Shown in pieces: positions 12,881 to 25,410 of a stretch of 64,000 nt of DNA (positions within the stretch are counted from its first letter, which is position 1; each line of letters opens with the position of its first letter). Source of the stretch: Prosopocoilus inquinatus (Eukaryota; Arthropoda; Insecta; Coleoptera; Lucanidae); assembly GCA_036172665.1 (NCBI GenBank), contig JAYKNF010000019.1:761001-825000 (forward strand), in the 5' to 3' direction. The translations under genes and the position numbers were made by a program. The notes beneath the pieces were generated by a model that was not told where the DNA came from, made no database searches, and saw only the letters and a program-made list of their open reading frames with translations.

Positions 12881-15800
12881 GCGTGTTGTTTCGTTTAAAA
12901 CTATTTCCAGCTCCTGCTGCGTCCGAGAACTTTGTATCTCACATCAGAGTTACTGGAGTCTGTCCAAACTTCAAATAACATGATAGAAGAGTAAGGATCG
13001 TTTAGATACATCACAGGAACAACGCTAATACGTGTTGTTTCGTTTAAAACTATTTCCAGCTCCTGCTGCGTCCAAAAACTTTGTATCTCACATCAGACTT
13101 ACTGGAGTCCATCCAAACGTCAAATAACATGTTAGATAAGTAAGGATCGTTTAGATACATCACAGGAACAACGCTAATACGTGTTGTTTCGTTCAAAACT
13201 ATTTCCAGCTTCTACTGCGTCCGAGAACTTTGAATCTCTCATCAGAGTTACTGGAGTCCGTCCAAACGTCAATTAACATGATAGATGAGTAAGGATCGAT
13301 TAGATACATCACAGGAACAACGCTAATACGTGTTGTATCGTTTAAAACTATTTCCAGCTTCTGCTGCGTCCGAAAACTTCGTATCTCACATCAGAGTTAC
13401 TGGAGTCCATCGAAACGTCAAATAACATGATAGATAAGTAAGGATCGATTAGATACAGCACAGGAACAACGCTAATACGTGTTGTTTCGTTTAAAACTAT
13501 TTCCAGCTCCTGCTGCGTCGCAAAACTTTTTATCTCACATCAGACTTACTGGAGTCCATCCAAACGTCAAATAACATGTTAGATAAGTAAGGATCCTTTA
13601 GATACATCACAGGAACAACGCTAATAGGTGTTGTTTCGTTCAAAATTATTTCCAGCTTCTGCTGCGTCCGAGAACTTTGTATCTCACATCAGAGTTACTG
13701 GAGTCCGTCCAAACGTCAATTAACATGATAGATGAGTAAGGATCGTTTAGATACATCACAGGAACAACGCTAATACGTGTTGTTTCGTTTAAAACTATTT
13801 CCAGCTCCTGCTGCGTCCAAAAACTTTGTATCTCACATCAGACTTACTGGAGTCCATCCAAACGTCAAATAACATGTTAGATAAGTAAGGATCGTTTAGA
13901 TACATCACAGGAACGACGCTAATACGTGTTGTTTCGTTCAAAACTATTTCCAGCTTCTGCTGCTCCCGAAAATTTCGTATCTCACATTAGAGTTACTGGA
14001 GTTCATCCAAACGTCAAATAACATGATAGATAAGTAAGGATCGATTAGATACAGCACAGGAACAACGCTAATACGTGTTGTTTCGTTCAAAACTATTTCC
14101 AGCTTCTGCTGCGTCCGATAACATTGTATCTCACATCAGAGTTACTGGAGTCCGTCGAAACGTCAAATAACATGATAGATGAGTAAGGATCGATTAGATA
14201 CATCACAGGAACAACGCTAATACGTGTTGTTTCGTTTAAAACTATTTCTAGCTTCAGCTGCGTCCGAGAACTTCGTATCTCACATCTAAGTTACTGGAGT
14301 CCATCGAAACGCCAAATAACATGATAGATGAGTAAGGATCGATTAGATACATCACAGGAATAACGCTAATGCGTGTTGTTTCGTTTAAAACTATTTCCAG
14401 CTTCTGCTGCGTCCGAGAACATCGTATCTCACGTCAGGGTTACTGGAGTCCATCCAAACGTCAAATAACATGATAGATAAGTAAGGATCGATTAGATACA
14501 GCACAGGAACAACGCTAATACGTGTTGTTTCGTTCAAAACTATTTCCAGCTTCTGCTGCGTCCGAAATCTTCGTATCTCTCATCAGACTTACTGGAGTCC
14601 ATCCAAACGTCAAATAACATGGTAGATAAGTAAGGATCGTTTAGATACATCACAGGAACAACGCTAATTCGTGTTGTTTCGTTTAAAACTATTTCCAGCT
14701 CCTGCTGCGTCCAAAAACTTTGTATCTCACATCAGACTTACTGGAGTCCATCCAAACGTCAAATAACATGTTAGATAAGTAAGGATCGTTTAGATGCATC
14801 ACAGGAACAACGCTAATACGTGTTGTTTCGTTCAAAACTATTTCCAGCTTCTACTGCGTCCGAGAACTTTGTATCTCTCATCATAGTTACTGGAGTCCGT
14901 CCAAACGTCAAATAACATGATAGATGAGTAAGGATCGATTAGGTACATCACAGGAACAACGCTAATACGTGTTGTTTCATTTAAAACTATTTCCAGCTTC
15001 AGCTGCGTCCGAGAACTTCGTATCTCACATCTAAGTTACTGGAGTCCATCGAAACGCCAAATAACATGATAGATGAGTAAGGATCGATTAGATACATCAC
15101 AGGAATAACGCTAATGCGTGTTGTTTCGTTTAAAACTATTTCCAGCTTCTGCTGCGTCCGAAATCTTTGTATCTCTCATCAGAGTTACTGGAGCCCATCC
15201 AAACGTCAAATAACATGATAGATGAGTAAGGATCGATTAGATACATCACAGGAACAACGCTAATACGTGTTGTTTCGTTTAAAACTATTTCCAGCTTCTG
15301 CTGCGTCCGAAAACGTCGTATCTCACATCAGAGTTACTGGAGTGCATCGAAACGTCAAATAACATGATAGATAAGTAAGGATCGATTAGATACATCACAG
15401 GAACAACGCTAATACGTGTTGTTTCGTTTAAAACTATTTCCAGCTTCTGCTGCGTCCGAAATCTTTGTATCTCTCATCAGAGTTACTGGAGCCCATCCAA
15501 ACGTCAAATAACATGATAGATGAGTAAGGATCGATTAGATACATCACAGGAACAACGCTAATACGTGTTGTTTCGTTTAAAACTATTTCCAGCTTCTGCT
15601 GCGTCCGAAAACGTCGTATCTCACATCAGAGTTACTGGAGTGCATCGAAACGTCAAATAACATGATAGATAAGTAAGGATCGATTAGATACATCACAGGA
15701 ACAACGCTAATACGTGTTGTTTCGTTTAAAACTATTTCCAGCTTCTGCTGCGTCCGAAAACGTCGTATCTCACATCAGAGTTACTGGAGTGCATCGAAAC

Positions 15801-17052
15801 GTCAAATAACATGATAGATAAGTAAGGATCGATTAGATACATCACAGGAACAACGCTAATACGTGTTGTTTCGTTCAAAACTATTTCCAGCTTCTGCTGC
15901 GTCCGAAATCTTTGTATCTCTCATCAGAGTTACTGGAGCCCATCCAAACGTCAAATAACATGATAGATAAGTAAGGATCGATTAGATACATCACAGGAAC
16001 AACGCTAATTCGTGTTGTTTCGTTTAAAACTATTTCCAGCTTCTGCTGCGTCCGAAAACGTCGTATCTCACATCAGAGTTACTGGAGTGCATCGAAACGT
16101 CAAATAACATGATAGATAAGTAAGGATCGATTAGATACATCACAGGAACAACGCTAATACGTGTTGTTTCGTTTAAAACTATTTCCAGCTTCTGCTGCGT
16201 CCGAAAACGTCGTATCTCACATCAGAGTTACTGGAGTGCATCGAAACGTCAAATAACATGATAGATAAGTAAGGATCGATTAGATACATCACAGGAACAA
16301 CGCTAATACGTGTTGTTTCGTTTAAAACTATTTCCAGCTTCTGCTGCGTCCGAAAACGTCGTATCTCACATCAGAGCTACTGGAGTCCATCGAAACGCCA
16401 AGTAACATGATATATGAGTAAGGATCGATTAGATACAGCACAGGAACAACGCTAATACGTGTTGTTTCGTTTAAAACTATTTCCAGCTTCTACTGCGTCC
16501 GAGAACTTTGAATCTCTCATCAGAGTTACTGGAGTCCGTCCAAACGTCAAATAACATGATAGATGAGTAAGGATCGATTAGATACATCACAGGAACAACG
16601 CTAATACGTGTTGTTTCGTTTAAAACTATTTCCAGCTTCTGCTGCGTCCGAGAACTTCGTATCTCACATCAGGGATACTGGTGTCCATCCAAACGTCAAA
16701 TAACATGTTAGATAAGTAAGGATCGTTTAGATACATCACAGGAACAACGCTAATAGGTGTTGTTTCGTTCAAAACTATTTCCAGCTTCTGCTGCGTCCGA
16801 AATCTTTGTATCTCTCATCAGAGTTACTGGAGCCCATCCAAACGTCAAATAACATGATAGATGAGTAAGGATCGATTAGATACATCACAGGAACAACGCT
16901 AATACGTGTTGTTTCGTTTAAAACTATTTCCAGCTCCTGCTGCGTCCCAAAACTTTGTATCTCACATCAGACTTACTGGAGTCCATCCAAACGTCAAATA
17001 ACATGTTAGATAAGTAAGGATCGTTTAGATACATCACAGGAACAACGCTAAT
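11700..17052. repeat. Higher-order repeat B, copy 2 (28-mer register)
   Basis: This is the second copy in the 28-monomer register. Agreement with the segment 4,172 bp upstream ends at 17053, where this copy reads AATAGTTGTTG and the upstream one reads AATGCGTGTTG at 12881. Small differences from copy 1 include GATAAG for GATGAG near 15966. The copy starting at 13262 lacks two substitutions (equivalents of 3903 and about 4388) that both 38-mer copies share. It therefore derives from a lineage that predates those changes, or it was later corrected. Confidence 0.83.
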
Positions 17053-18500
17053 AGTTGTTGTTTCGTTCAAAACTATTTCCAGCTTCTGCTGCGTCCGATA
17101 TCTTTGTATCTCACATCAGAGTTCCTAGAGTACATCCAAACGTCAAATAACATGATATATGAGTAAGGATCGATTAGATACATCACAGGAACAACACTAA
17201 TGCGTGTTGTTTCGGTCAAAACTATTTCCAGCTTCTACTGCGTCCGAGAACTTTGTATCTCTCATCAGAGTTACTGGAGTCCGTCCAAACGTCAAATAAC
17301 ATGATAGATGACTAAGGATCGATTAGATACAGCACAGGAACAACGCTAATATGTGTTGTTTCGTTTAAAACTATTTCCAGCTCCTGCTGCGTCCAAAAAC
17401 TTTGTATCTCACATCAGACTTACTGGAGTCCATCCAAACGTTAAATAACATGTTAGATAAGTAAGGATCGTTTAGATACATCACAGGAACAACGCTAATA
17501 CGTGTTGTTTCGTTCAAAACTATTTCCAGCTTCTACTGCGTCCGAGAAATTTGAATCTCTCATCAGAGTTACTGGAGTCCGTCCAAACGTCAAATAACAT
17601 GATAGATAAGTAAGGATCGATTAGATACAGCACAGGAACAACGCTAATATGTGTTGTTTCGTTTAAAACTATTTCCAGCTCCTGCTGCGTCCAAAAACTT
17701 TGTATCTCACATCAGACTTACTGGAGTCCATCCAAACGTTAAATAACATGTTAGATAAGTAAGGATCGTTTAGATACATCACAGGAACAACGCTAATACG
17801 TGTTGTTTCGTTCAAAACTATTTCCAGCTTCTACTGCGTCCGAGAAATTTGAATCTCTCATCAGAGTTACTGGAGTCCGTCCAAACGTCAAATAACATGA
17901 TAGATGAGTAAGGATCGATTAGATACATCACAGGAACAACGCTAATACGTGTTGTTTCGTTTAAAACTATTTCCAGCTCCTGCTGCGTCCCAAAACTTTG
18001 TATCTCACATCAGACTTACTGGAGTCCATCCAAACGTCAAATAACATGTTAGATAAGTAAGGATCGTTTAGATACATCACAGGAACAACGCTAATAGGTG
18101 TTGTTTCGTTCAAAACTATTTCCAGCTTCTGCTGCGTCCGATATCTTTGTATCTCACATCAGAGTTCCTAGAGTACATCCAAACGTCAAATAATATGATA
18201 GATGAGTAAGGATCGATTAGATACATCACAGGAACAACGCTAATGCGTGTTGTTTCGGTCAAAACTATTTCCAGCTTCTACTGCGTCCGAAAACTTTGTA
18301 TCTCTCATCAGAGTTACTGGAGTCCGTCCAAACGTCAAATAACATGATAGATGAGTAAGGATCGTTTAGATACATCACAGGAACATCGCTAATGCGTGTT
18401 GTTTCATTTAAAACTATTTCCAGCTTCTGATGCGTCCGAAAACTTCGTATCTCACATCAGAGTTACTGGAGTCCATCGAAAAGCCAAATAACATGATAGA
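16094..18500. repeat. Higher-order repeat C, copy 1 (41-mer offset)
   Basis: This segment of about 16 monomers matches 22203-24611 at an offset of 6,109 bp (41 x 149). Diagnostic shared variants are the unusual AATAGTTGTTG (17052 and 23161), GAGTTCCTAGAGTAC (about 17120 and 23229), TTCGGTCAAAAC, and two successive copies of GAGAAATTTGAATC. Copy-specific differences include AACAACACTAATG near 17190, GATGACTAAGG near 17310 and TAATATG near 18191. Homology ends at about 18500, where the continuation differs (CGTTTAG here, CGATTAGATACTACAC downstream). Confidence 0.85.
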
Positions 18501-18689
18501 TAAGTAAGGATCGTTTAGATACATCACAGGAACAACGCTAATTCGTGTTGTTTCGTTTAAAACTATTTCCAGCTCCTGCTGCGTCCAAAAACTTTGTATC
18601 TCACATCAGACTTACTGGAGTCCATCCAAACGTCAAATAACATGTTAGATAAGTAAGGATCGATTAGATACATCACAGGAACAACGCTA

Positions 18690-20224
18690 ATGCGTGTTGT
18701 TTCGTTTAAAACTATTTCCAGCTTCTGCTGCGTCCGAAAACGTCGTATCTCACATCAGAGCTACTGGAGTCCATCGAAACGCCAAATAACATGATAGATG
18801 AGTAAGGATCGATTAGATACATCACAGGAACAACGCTAATACGTGTTGTTTCATTTAAAATTATTTCCAGCTTCAGCTGCGTCCGAGAACTTCGTATCTC
18901 ACATCAAAGTTACTGGAGTCTATCGAAACGCCAAATAACATTATAGATGAGTAAGGATCGATTAGATACATCACAGGAACAACGCTAATACGTGTTGTTT
19001 CGTTCAAAACTATTTCCAGCTTCTGCTGCGTCCAAAAACATTGTATCTCACATCAGAGTTACTGAAGTCCATCCAAACGTAAAATAACATGATAGATGAG
19101 TAAGGATCGATTAGATACATCACAGGAACATCGCTAATAGGTGTTGTTTCGTTCAAAACTATTTCCAGCTTCTGCTGCGTCCGAAATCTTTGTATCTCTC
19201 ATCAGAGATACTGGAGTCCATCCAAACGTAAAATAACATGATAGATGAGTAAGGATCGATTAGATACATCACAGGAACATCGCTAATAGGTGTTGTTTCG
19301 TTTAAAACTATTTCCAGCTTCTGCTGCGTCCGAAAATTTCGTATCTCACATTAGAGTTACTGGAGTCCATCCAAACGTCAAATAACATGATAGATAAGTA
19401 AGGATCGATTAGATACAGCACAGGAACAACGCTAATACGTGTTGTTTCGTTTAAAACTATTTCCAGCTTCAGCTGCGTCCGAGAACTTCGTATCTCACAT
19501 CAAAGTTACTGGAGTCCATCGAAACGCCAAATAGCATGATAGATGAGTAAGGATCGATTAGATACATCACAGGAACAACGCTAATGCGTGTTGTTTCGTT
19601 TAAAACTATTTCCAGCTTCTGCTGCGTCCGAAAACGTCGTATCTCACATCAGAGCTACTGGAGTCCATCGAAACGCCAAATAACATGATATATGAGTTAG
19701 GATCGATTAGATACAGCACAGGAACAACGCTAATACGTGTTGTTTCGTTTAAAACTATTTCCAGCTCCTGCTGCGTCCAAAAACTTTGTATCTCACATCA
19801 GACTTACTGGAGTCCATCCAAACGTCAAATAACATGTTAGATAAGTAAGGATCGTTTAGATACATCACAGGAACAACGCTAATAGGTGTTGTTTCGTTCA
19901 AAACTATTTCCAGCTTCTGCTGCGTCCGAAATCTTTATATCTCTCATCAGAGTCACTGGAGTCCATCCAAACGTCAAATAACATGATAGATGAGTAAGGA
20001 TCGATTAGATACATCACAGGAACAACGCTAATACGTGTTGTTTCGTTTAAAACTATTTCCAGATCCTGCAGCGTCCCAAAACTTTGTATCTCACATCAGA
20101 CTTACTGGAGTCCATCCAAACGTCAAATAACATGTTAGATAAGTAAGGATCGTTTAGATACATCACAGGAACAACGCTAATAGGTGTTGTTTCGTTCAAA
20201 ACTATATCCAGCTTCTGCTGCGTC
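18690..20224. repeat. Long-range block G, copy 1
   Basis: This block of about ten monomers is found three more times, starting near 44323, 52518 and 59972. The diagnostic monomer carries GTCTATCG followed by ACATTATAGATGAG (starting at 18924). It is followed by monomers with ACGTAAAATAAC and ACATCGCTAATAGG, then AAATAGCATG, then GAGTTAGGATC, then TTTATATCTCTC with GAGTCACTGG. The distance to the second copy is 172 monomers plus the intervening 5 bp of indels. This block links the middle of the array to the right-hand family. Confidence 0.85.
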
Positions 20225-22202
20225 CGAAATCTTTGTATCTCTCATGAGAGTTACTGGAGTCCATCCAAACGTCAAATAACATGATAGATGAGTAAGGATC
20301 GATTAGATACATCACAGGAACAACGCTAATGCGTGTTGTTTCGTTTAAAACTATTTCCAGCTTATGCTGCGTCCGAGAACATCGTATCTCACGTCAGGTT
20401 TACTGGAGTCCATCCAAACGTCAAATAACATGATAGATAAGTAAGGATCGATTAGATACATCACAGGAACAACGCTAATGCGTGTTGTTTCGTTTAAAAC
20501 TATTTCCAGCTTCTGCTGCGTCCGAAAACGTCGTATCTCACATCAGAGCTACTGGAGTCCATCGAAACGCCAAATAACATGATATATGAGTAAGGATCGA
20601 TTAGATACAGCACAGGAACAACGCTAATACGTGTTGTTTCGTTTAAAACTATTTCCAGCTCCTGCTGCGTCCAAAAACTTTGTATCTCACATCAGACTTA
20701 CTGGAGTCCATCCAAACGTCAAATAACATGTTAGATAAGTAAGGATCGTTTAGATACATCACAGGAACGACGCTAATACGTGTTGTTTCGTTCAAAACTA
20801 TTTCCAGCTTCTGCTGCGTCCGAAAATTTCGTATCTCACATTAGAGTTACTGGAGTTCATCCAAACGTCAAATAACATGATAGATAAGTAAGGATCGATT
20901 AGATACAGCACAGGAACAACGCTAATACGTGTTGTTTCGTTCAAAACTATTTCCAGCTTCTGCTGCGTCCGATAAATTTGTATCTCACATCAGAGTTACT
21001 GGAGTCCGTCCAAACGTCAAATAACATGATAGATGAGTAAGGATCGATTATGTACATCACAGGAATAACGCTAATATGTATTGTTTCGTTTAAAATTATT
21101 TCCAGCTGCTGCTGCGTCCGAAAACGTCGTATATCACATCAGAGTTACTGAAGTCCATCGAAACGCCAAATAACATGATAGATGAGTAAGGATCGATTAG
21201 ATACTACACAGGAACAACGCTAATGCGTGTTGTTTCGTTTAAAACTATTTCCAGCTTCTGCTGCGTCCGAGAACATCGTATCTCACGTCAGGGTTACTGG
21301 AGTCCATCCTAACGTCAAATAACATGATAGATAAGTAAGGATCGATTAGATACATCACAGGAACAACGCTAATGCGTGTTGTTTCGTTTAAAACTATTTC
21401 CAGCTACTGCTGCGTCCGAAAACGTCGTATCTCACATCAGAGTTACTGGAGTCCGTCCAAACGTCAAATAACATGTTAGATAAGTAAGGATCGTTTAGAT
21501 ACATCACAGGAACAACGCTAATACGTGTTGTTTCGTTCAAAACTATTTCCAGCTTCTACTGCGTCCGAGAAATTTGAATCTCTCATCAGAGTTACTGGAG
21601 TCCGTCCAAACGTCAAATAACATGATAGATGAGTAAGGATCGATTAGATACATCACAGGAACAACGCTAATGCGTGTTGTTTCGTTTAAAACTATTTCCA
21701 GCTTCTGCTGCGTCCGAAAACGTCGTATCTCACATCAGAGCTACTGGAGTACATCGAAACGCCAAATAACATGATAAATGAGTAAGGGTCGATTAGATAC
21801 ATCACAGGAACAACGCTAACACGTGTTGTTTCATTTAAAACTATTTCCAGCTTCAGCTGCGTCCGAGAACTTTGAATCTCTCATCAGAGTTACTGGAGTC
21901 CGTCCAAACGTCAAATAACATGATAGATGAGTAAGGATCGATTAGATACATCACAGGAACAACGCTAATACGTGTTGTTTCGTTTAAAACTATTTCCAGC
22001 TTCTGCTGCGTCCGAAAACGTCGTATCTCACATCAGGAATACTGGTGTCCATCCAAACGTCAAATAACATGTTAGATAAGTAAGGATCGTTTAGATACAT
22101 CACAGGAACAACGCTAATAGGTGTTGTTTCGTTCAAAACTATTTCCAGCTTCTGCTGCGTCCGAAATCTTTGTATCTCTCATCAGAGTTACTGGAGCCCA
22201 TC

Positions 22203-24611
22203 CAAACGTCAAATAACATGATAGATGAGTAAGGATCGATTAGATACATCACAGGAACAACGCTAATACGTGTTGTTTCGTTTAAAACTATTTCCAGCTT
22301 CTGCTGCGTCCGAAAACGTCGTATCTCACATCAGAGTTACTGGAGTGCATCGAAACGTCAAATAACATGATAGATAAGTAAGGATCGATTAGATACATCA
22401 CAGGAACAACGCTAATACGTGTTGTTTCGTTTAAAACTATTTCCAGCTTCTGCTGCGTCCGAAAACGTCTTATCTCACATCAGAGCTACTGGAGTCCATC
22501 GAAACGCCAAGTAACATGATATATGAGTAAGGATCGATTAGATACAGCACAGGAACAACGCTAATACGTGTTGTTTCGTTTAAAACTATTTCCAGCTTCT
22601 ACTGCGTCCGAGAACTTTGAATCTCTCATCAGAGTTACTGGAGTCCGTCCAAACGTCAAATAACATGATAGATGAGTAAGGATCGATTAGATACATCACA
22701 GGAACAACGCTAATACGTGTTGTTTCGTTTAAAACTATTTCCAGCTTCTGCTGCGTCCGAGAACTTCGTATCTCACATCAGGGATACTGGTGTCCATCCA
22801 AACGTCAAATAACATGTTAGATAAGTAAGGATCGTTTAGATACATCACAGGAACAACGCTAATAGGTGTTGTTTCGTTCAAAACTATTTCCAGCTTCTGC
22901 TGCGTCCGAAATCTTTGTATCTCTCATCAGAGTTACTGGAGCCCATCCAAACGTCAAATAACATGATAGATGAGTAAGGATCGATTAGATACATCACAGG
23001 AACAACGCTAATACGTGTTGTTTCGTTTAAAACTATTTCCAGCTCCTGCTGCGTCCCAAAACTTTGTATCTCACATCAGGGATACTGGTGTCCATCCAAA
23101 CGTCAAATAACATGTTAGATAAGTAAGGATCGTTTAGATACATCACAGGAACAACGCTAATAGTTGTTGTTTCGTTCAAAACTATTTCCAGATTCTGCTG
23201 CGTCCGATATCTTTGTATCTCACATCAGAGTTCCTAGAGTACATCCAAACGTCAAATAACATGATATATGAGTAAGGATCGATTAGATACATCACAGGAA
23301 CAACGCTAATGCGTGTTGTTTCGGTCAAAACTATTTCCAGCTTCTACTGCGTCCGAGAACTTTGTATCTCTCATCAGAGTTACTGGAGTCCGTCCAAACG
23401 TCAAATAACATGATAGATGAGTAAGGATCGATTAGATACAGCACAGGAACAACGCTAATATGTGTTGTTTCGTTTAAAACTATTTCCAGCTCCTGCTGCG
23501 TCCAAAAACTTTGTATCTCACATCAGACTTACTGGAGTCCATCCAAACGTTAAATAACATGTTAGATAAGTAAGGATCGTTTAGATACATCACAGGAACA
23601 ACGCTAATACGTGTTGTTTCGTTACAAAACTATTTCCAGCTTCTACTGCGTCCGAGAAATTTGAATCTCTCATCAGAGTTACTGGAGTCCGTCCAAACGT
23701 CAAATAACATGATAGATAAGTAAGGATCGATTAGATACAGCACAGGAACAACGCTAATATGTGTTGTTTCGTTTAAAACTATTTCCAGCTCCTGCTGCGT
23801 CCAAAAACTTTGTATCTCACATCAGACTTACTGGAGTCCATCCAAACGTTAAATAACATGTTAGATAAGTAAGGATCGTTTAGATACATCACAGGAACAA
23901 CGCTAATACGTGTTGTTTCGTTCAAAACTATTTCCAGCTTCTACTGCGTCCGAGAAATTTGAATCTCTCATCAGAGTTACTGGAGTCCGTCCAAACGTCA
24001 AATAACATGATAGATGAGTAAGGATCGATTAGATACATCACAGGAACAACGCTAATACGTGTTGTTTCGTTTAAAACTATTTCCAGCTCCTGCTGCGTCC
24101 CAAAACTTTGTACCTCACATCAGACTTACTGGAGTCCATCCAAACGTCAAATAACATGTTAGATAAGTAAGGATCGTTTAGATACATCACAGGAACAACG
24201 CTAATAGGTGTTGTTTCGTTCAAAACTATTTCCAGCTTCTGCTGCGTCCGATATCTTTGTATCTCACATCAGAGTTCCTAGAGTACATCCAAACGTCAAA
24301 TAACATGATAGATGAGTAAGGATCGATTAGATACATCACAGGAACAACGCTAATGCGTGTTGTTTCGGTCAAAACTATTTCCAGCTTCTACTGCGTCCGA
24401 GAACTTTGTATCTCTCATCAGAGTTACTGGAGTCCGTCCAAACGTCAAATAACATGATAGATGAGTAAGGATCGTTTAGATACATCACAGGAACATCGCT
24501 AATGCGTGTTGTTTCGTTTAAAACTATTTCCAGCTTCTGATGCGTCCGAAAACTTCGTATCTCACATCAGAGTTACTGGAGTCCATCGAAAAGCCAAATA
24601 ACATGATAGAT
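22203..24611. repeat. Higher-order repeat C, copy 2
   Basis: This is the second copy of the 41-monomer-offset segment. It carries the only 1-bp insertion seen in the window (GTTACAAAAC for GTTCAAAAC, near 23614), which is absent from copy 1 and from the third copy at 33.8-35.5 kb. The insertion therefore occurred after the duplication. Copy 2 also has private changes such as CCAGATTCTGCTG near 23190 and GTACCTCAC near 24112. Confidence 0.85.
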
Positions 24612-24949
24612 GAGTAAGGATCGATTAGATACTACACAGGAACAACGCTAATGCGTGTTGTTTCGTTCAAAACTATTTCCAGTTTCTGCTGCGTCCGAAA
24701 TCTTTGTATCTCTCATCAGAGTTACTGGAGTCCATCCAAACGTCAAATAATATGATAGATGAGTAAGGATCGATTAGATACATCACAGGAACAACGCTAA
24801 TACGTGTTGTTTCGTTTAAAACTATTTCCAGCTCCTGCTGCGTCCCAAAACTTTGCATCTCACATCAGACTTACTGGAGTCCATCCAAACGTCAAATAAC
24901 ATGTTAGATAAGTAAGGATCGTTTAGATACATCACAGGAACAACGCTAA
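23263..24949. repeat. Repeat C extension shared with 33.8-35.5 kb (71-mer offset)
   Basis: This stretch matches 33843-35528 at 71 monomers (10,580 bp before the 1-bp insertion near 23614, 10,579 bp after it). Shared rare variants are TTCGGTCAAAAC, two successive monomers with GAGAAATTTGAATC, the AAAGCCAAATAAC monomer, GATACTACACAGG (24631 and 35210) and CCAGTTTCTGCT. The match continues past the end of repeat C copy 2, showing that the two duplications had different endpoints. Confidence 0.83.
23543..23692. repeat. 150-bp monomer with a 1-bp insertion
   Basis: Monomer starts at 23543 and 23693 are 150 bp apart. The extra A lies in GTTACAAAAC, at the position where other monomers read GTTCAAAAC. 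It shifts the register of all downstream monomers from 1 to 2 modulo 149. No other monomer in the window carries it, so it is a single recent mutation or a sequencing error. Confidence 0.9.
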
Positions 24950-25391
24950 TACGTGTTGTTTCGTTTAAAACTATTTCCAGCTCCTGCTGCGTCCCAAAAC
25001 TTTGTATCTCACATCAGACTTACTGGAGTCCATCCAAACGTCAAATAACATGTTAGATAAGTAAGGATCGTTTAGATACATCACAGGAACAACGCTAATA
25101 CGTGTTGTTTCGTTTAAAACTATTTCCAGCTTCTGCTGCGTCCGAAAACGTCGTATCTCACATCAGAGTTACTGGAGTCCATCGAAACGTCAAATAACAT
25201 GATAGATAAGTAAGGATCGATTAGATACAGCACAGGAACAACGCTAATATGTGTTGTTTCGTTTAAAACTATTTCCAGCTCCTGCTGCGTCCAAAAACTT
25301 TGTATCTCACATCAGACTTACTGGAGTCCATCCAAACGTTAAATAACATGTTAGATAAGTAAGGATCGTTTAGATACATCACAGGAACAAC

Positions 25392-25410
25392 GGTAACACG
25401 TGTTGTTACG
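25392..25410. other. CACGTG palindrome variant, copy 1
   Basis: A variant monomer reads GGTAACACGTGTTGTTACG where most have GCTAATACGTGTTGTTTCG. AACACGTGTT (25395-25404) is a perfect 10-bp palindrome containing the E-box core CACGTG. The same variant occurs at 28971-28980 and 36123-36132, placed 24 and 48 monomers apart, and a related one at 21828-21837. E-box binding by a bHLH protein is only a possibility. The three linked copies are explained by duplication alone. Confidence 0.5.

Noticed and set aside
24673..24858. 61-codon ORF on the - strand
   Set aside because: A substitution extends the frame across one monomer. There is no recognisable domain, and the sequence is ordinary satellite.
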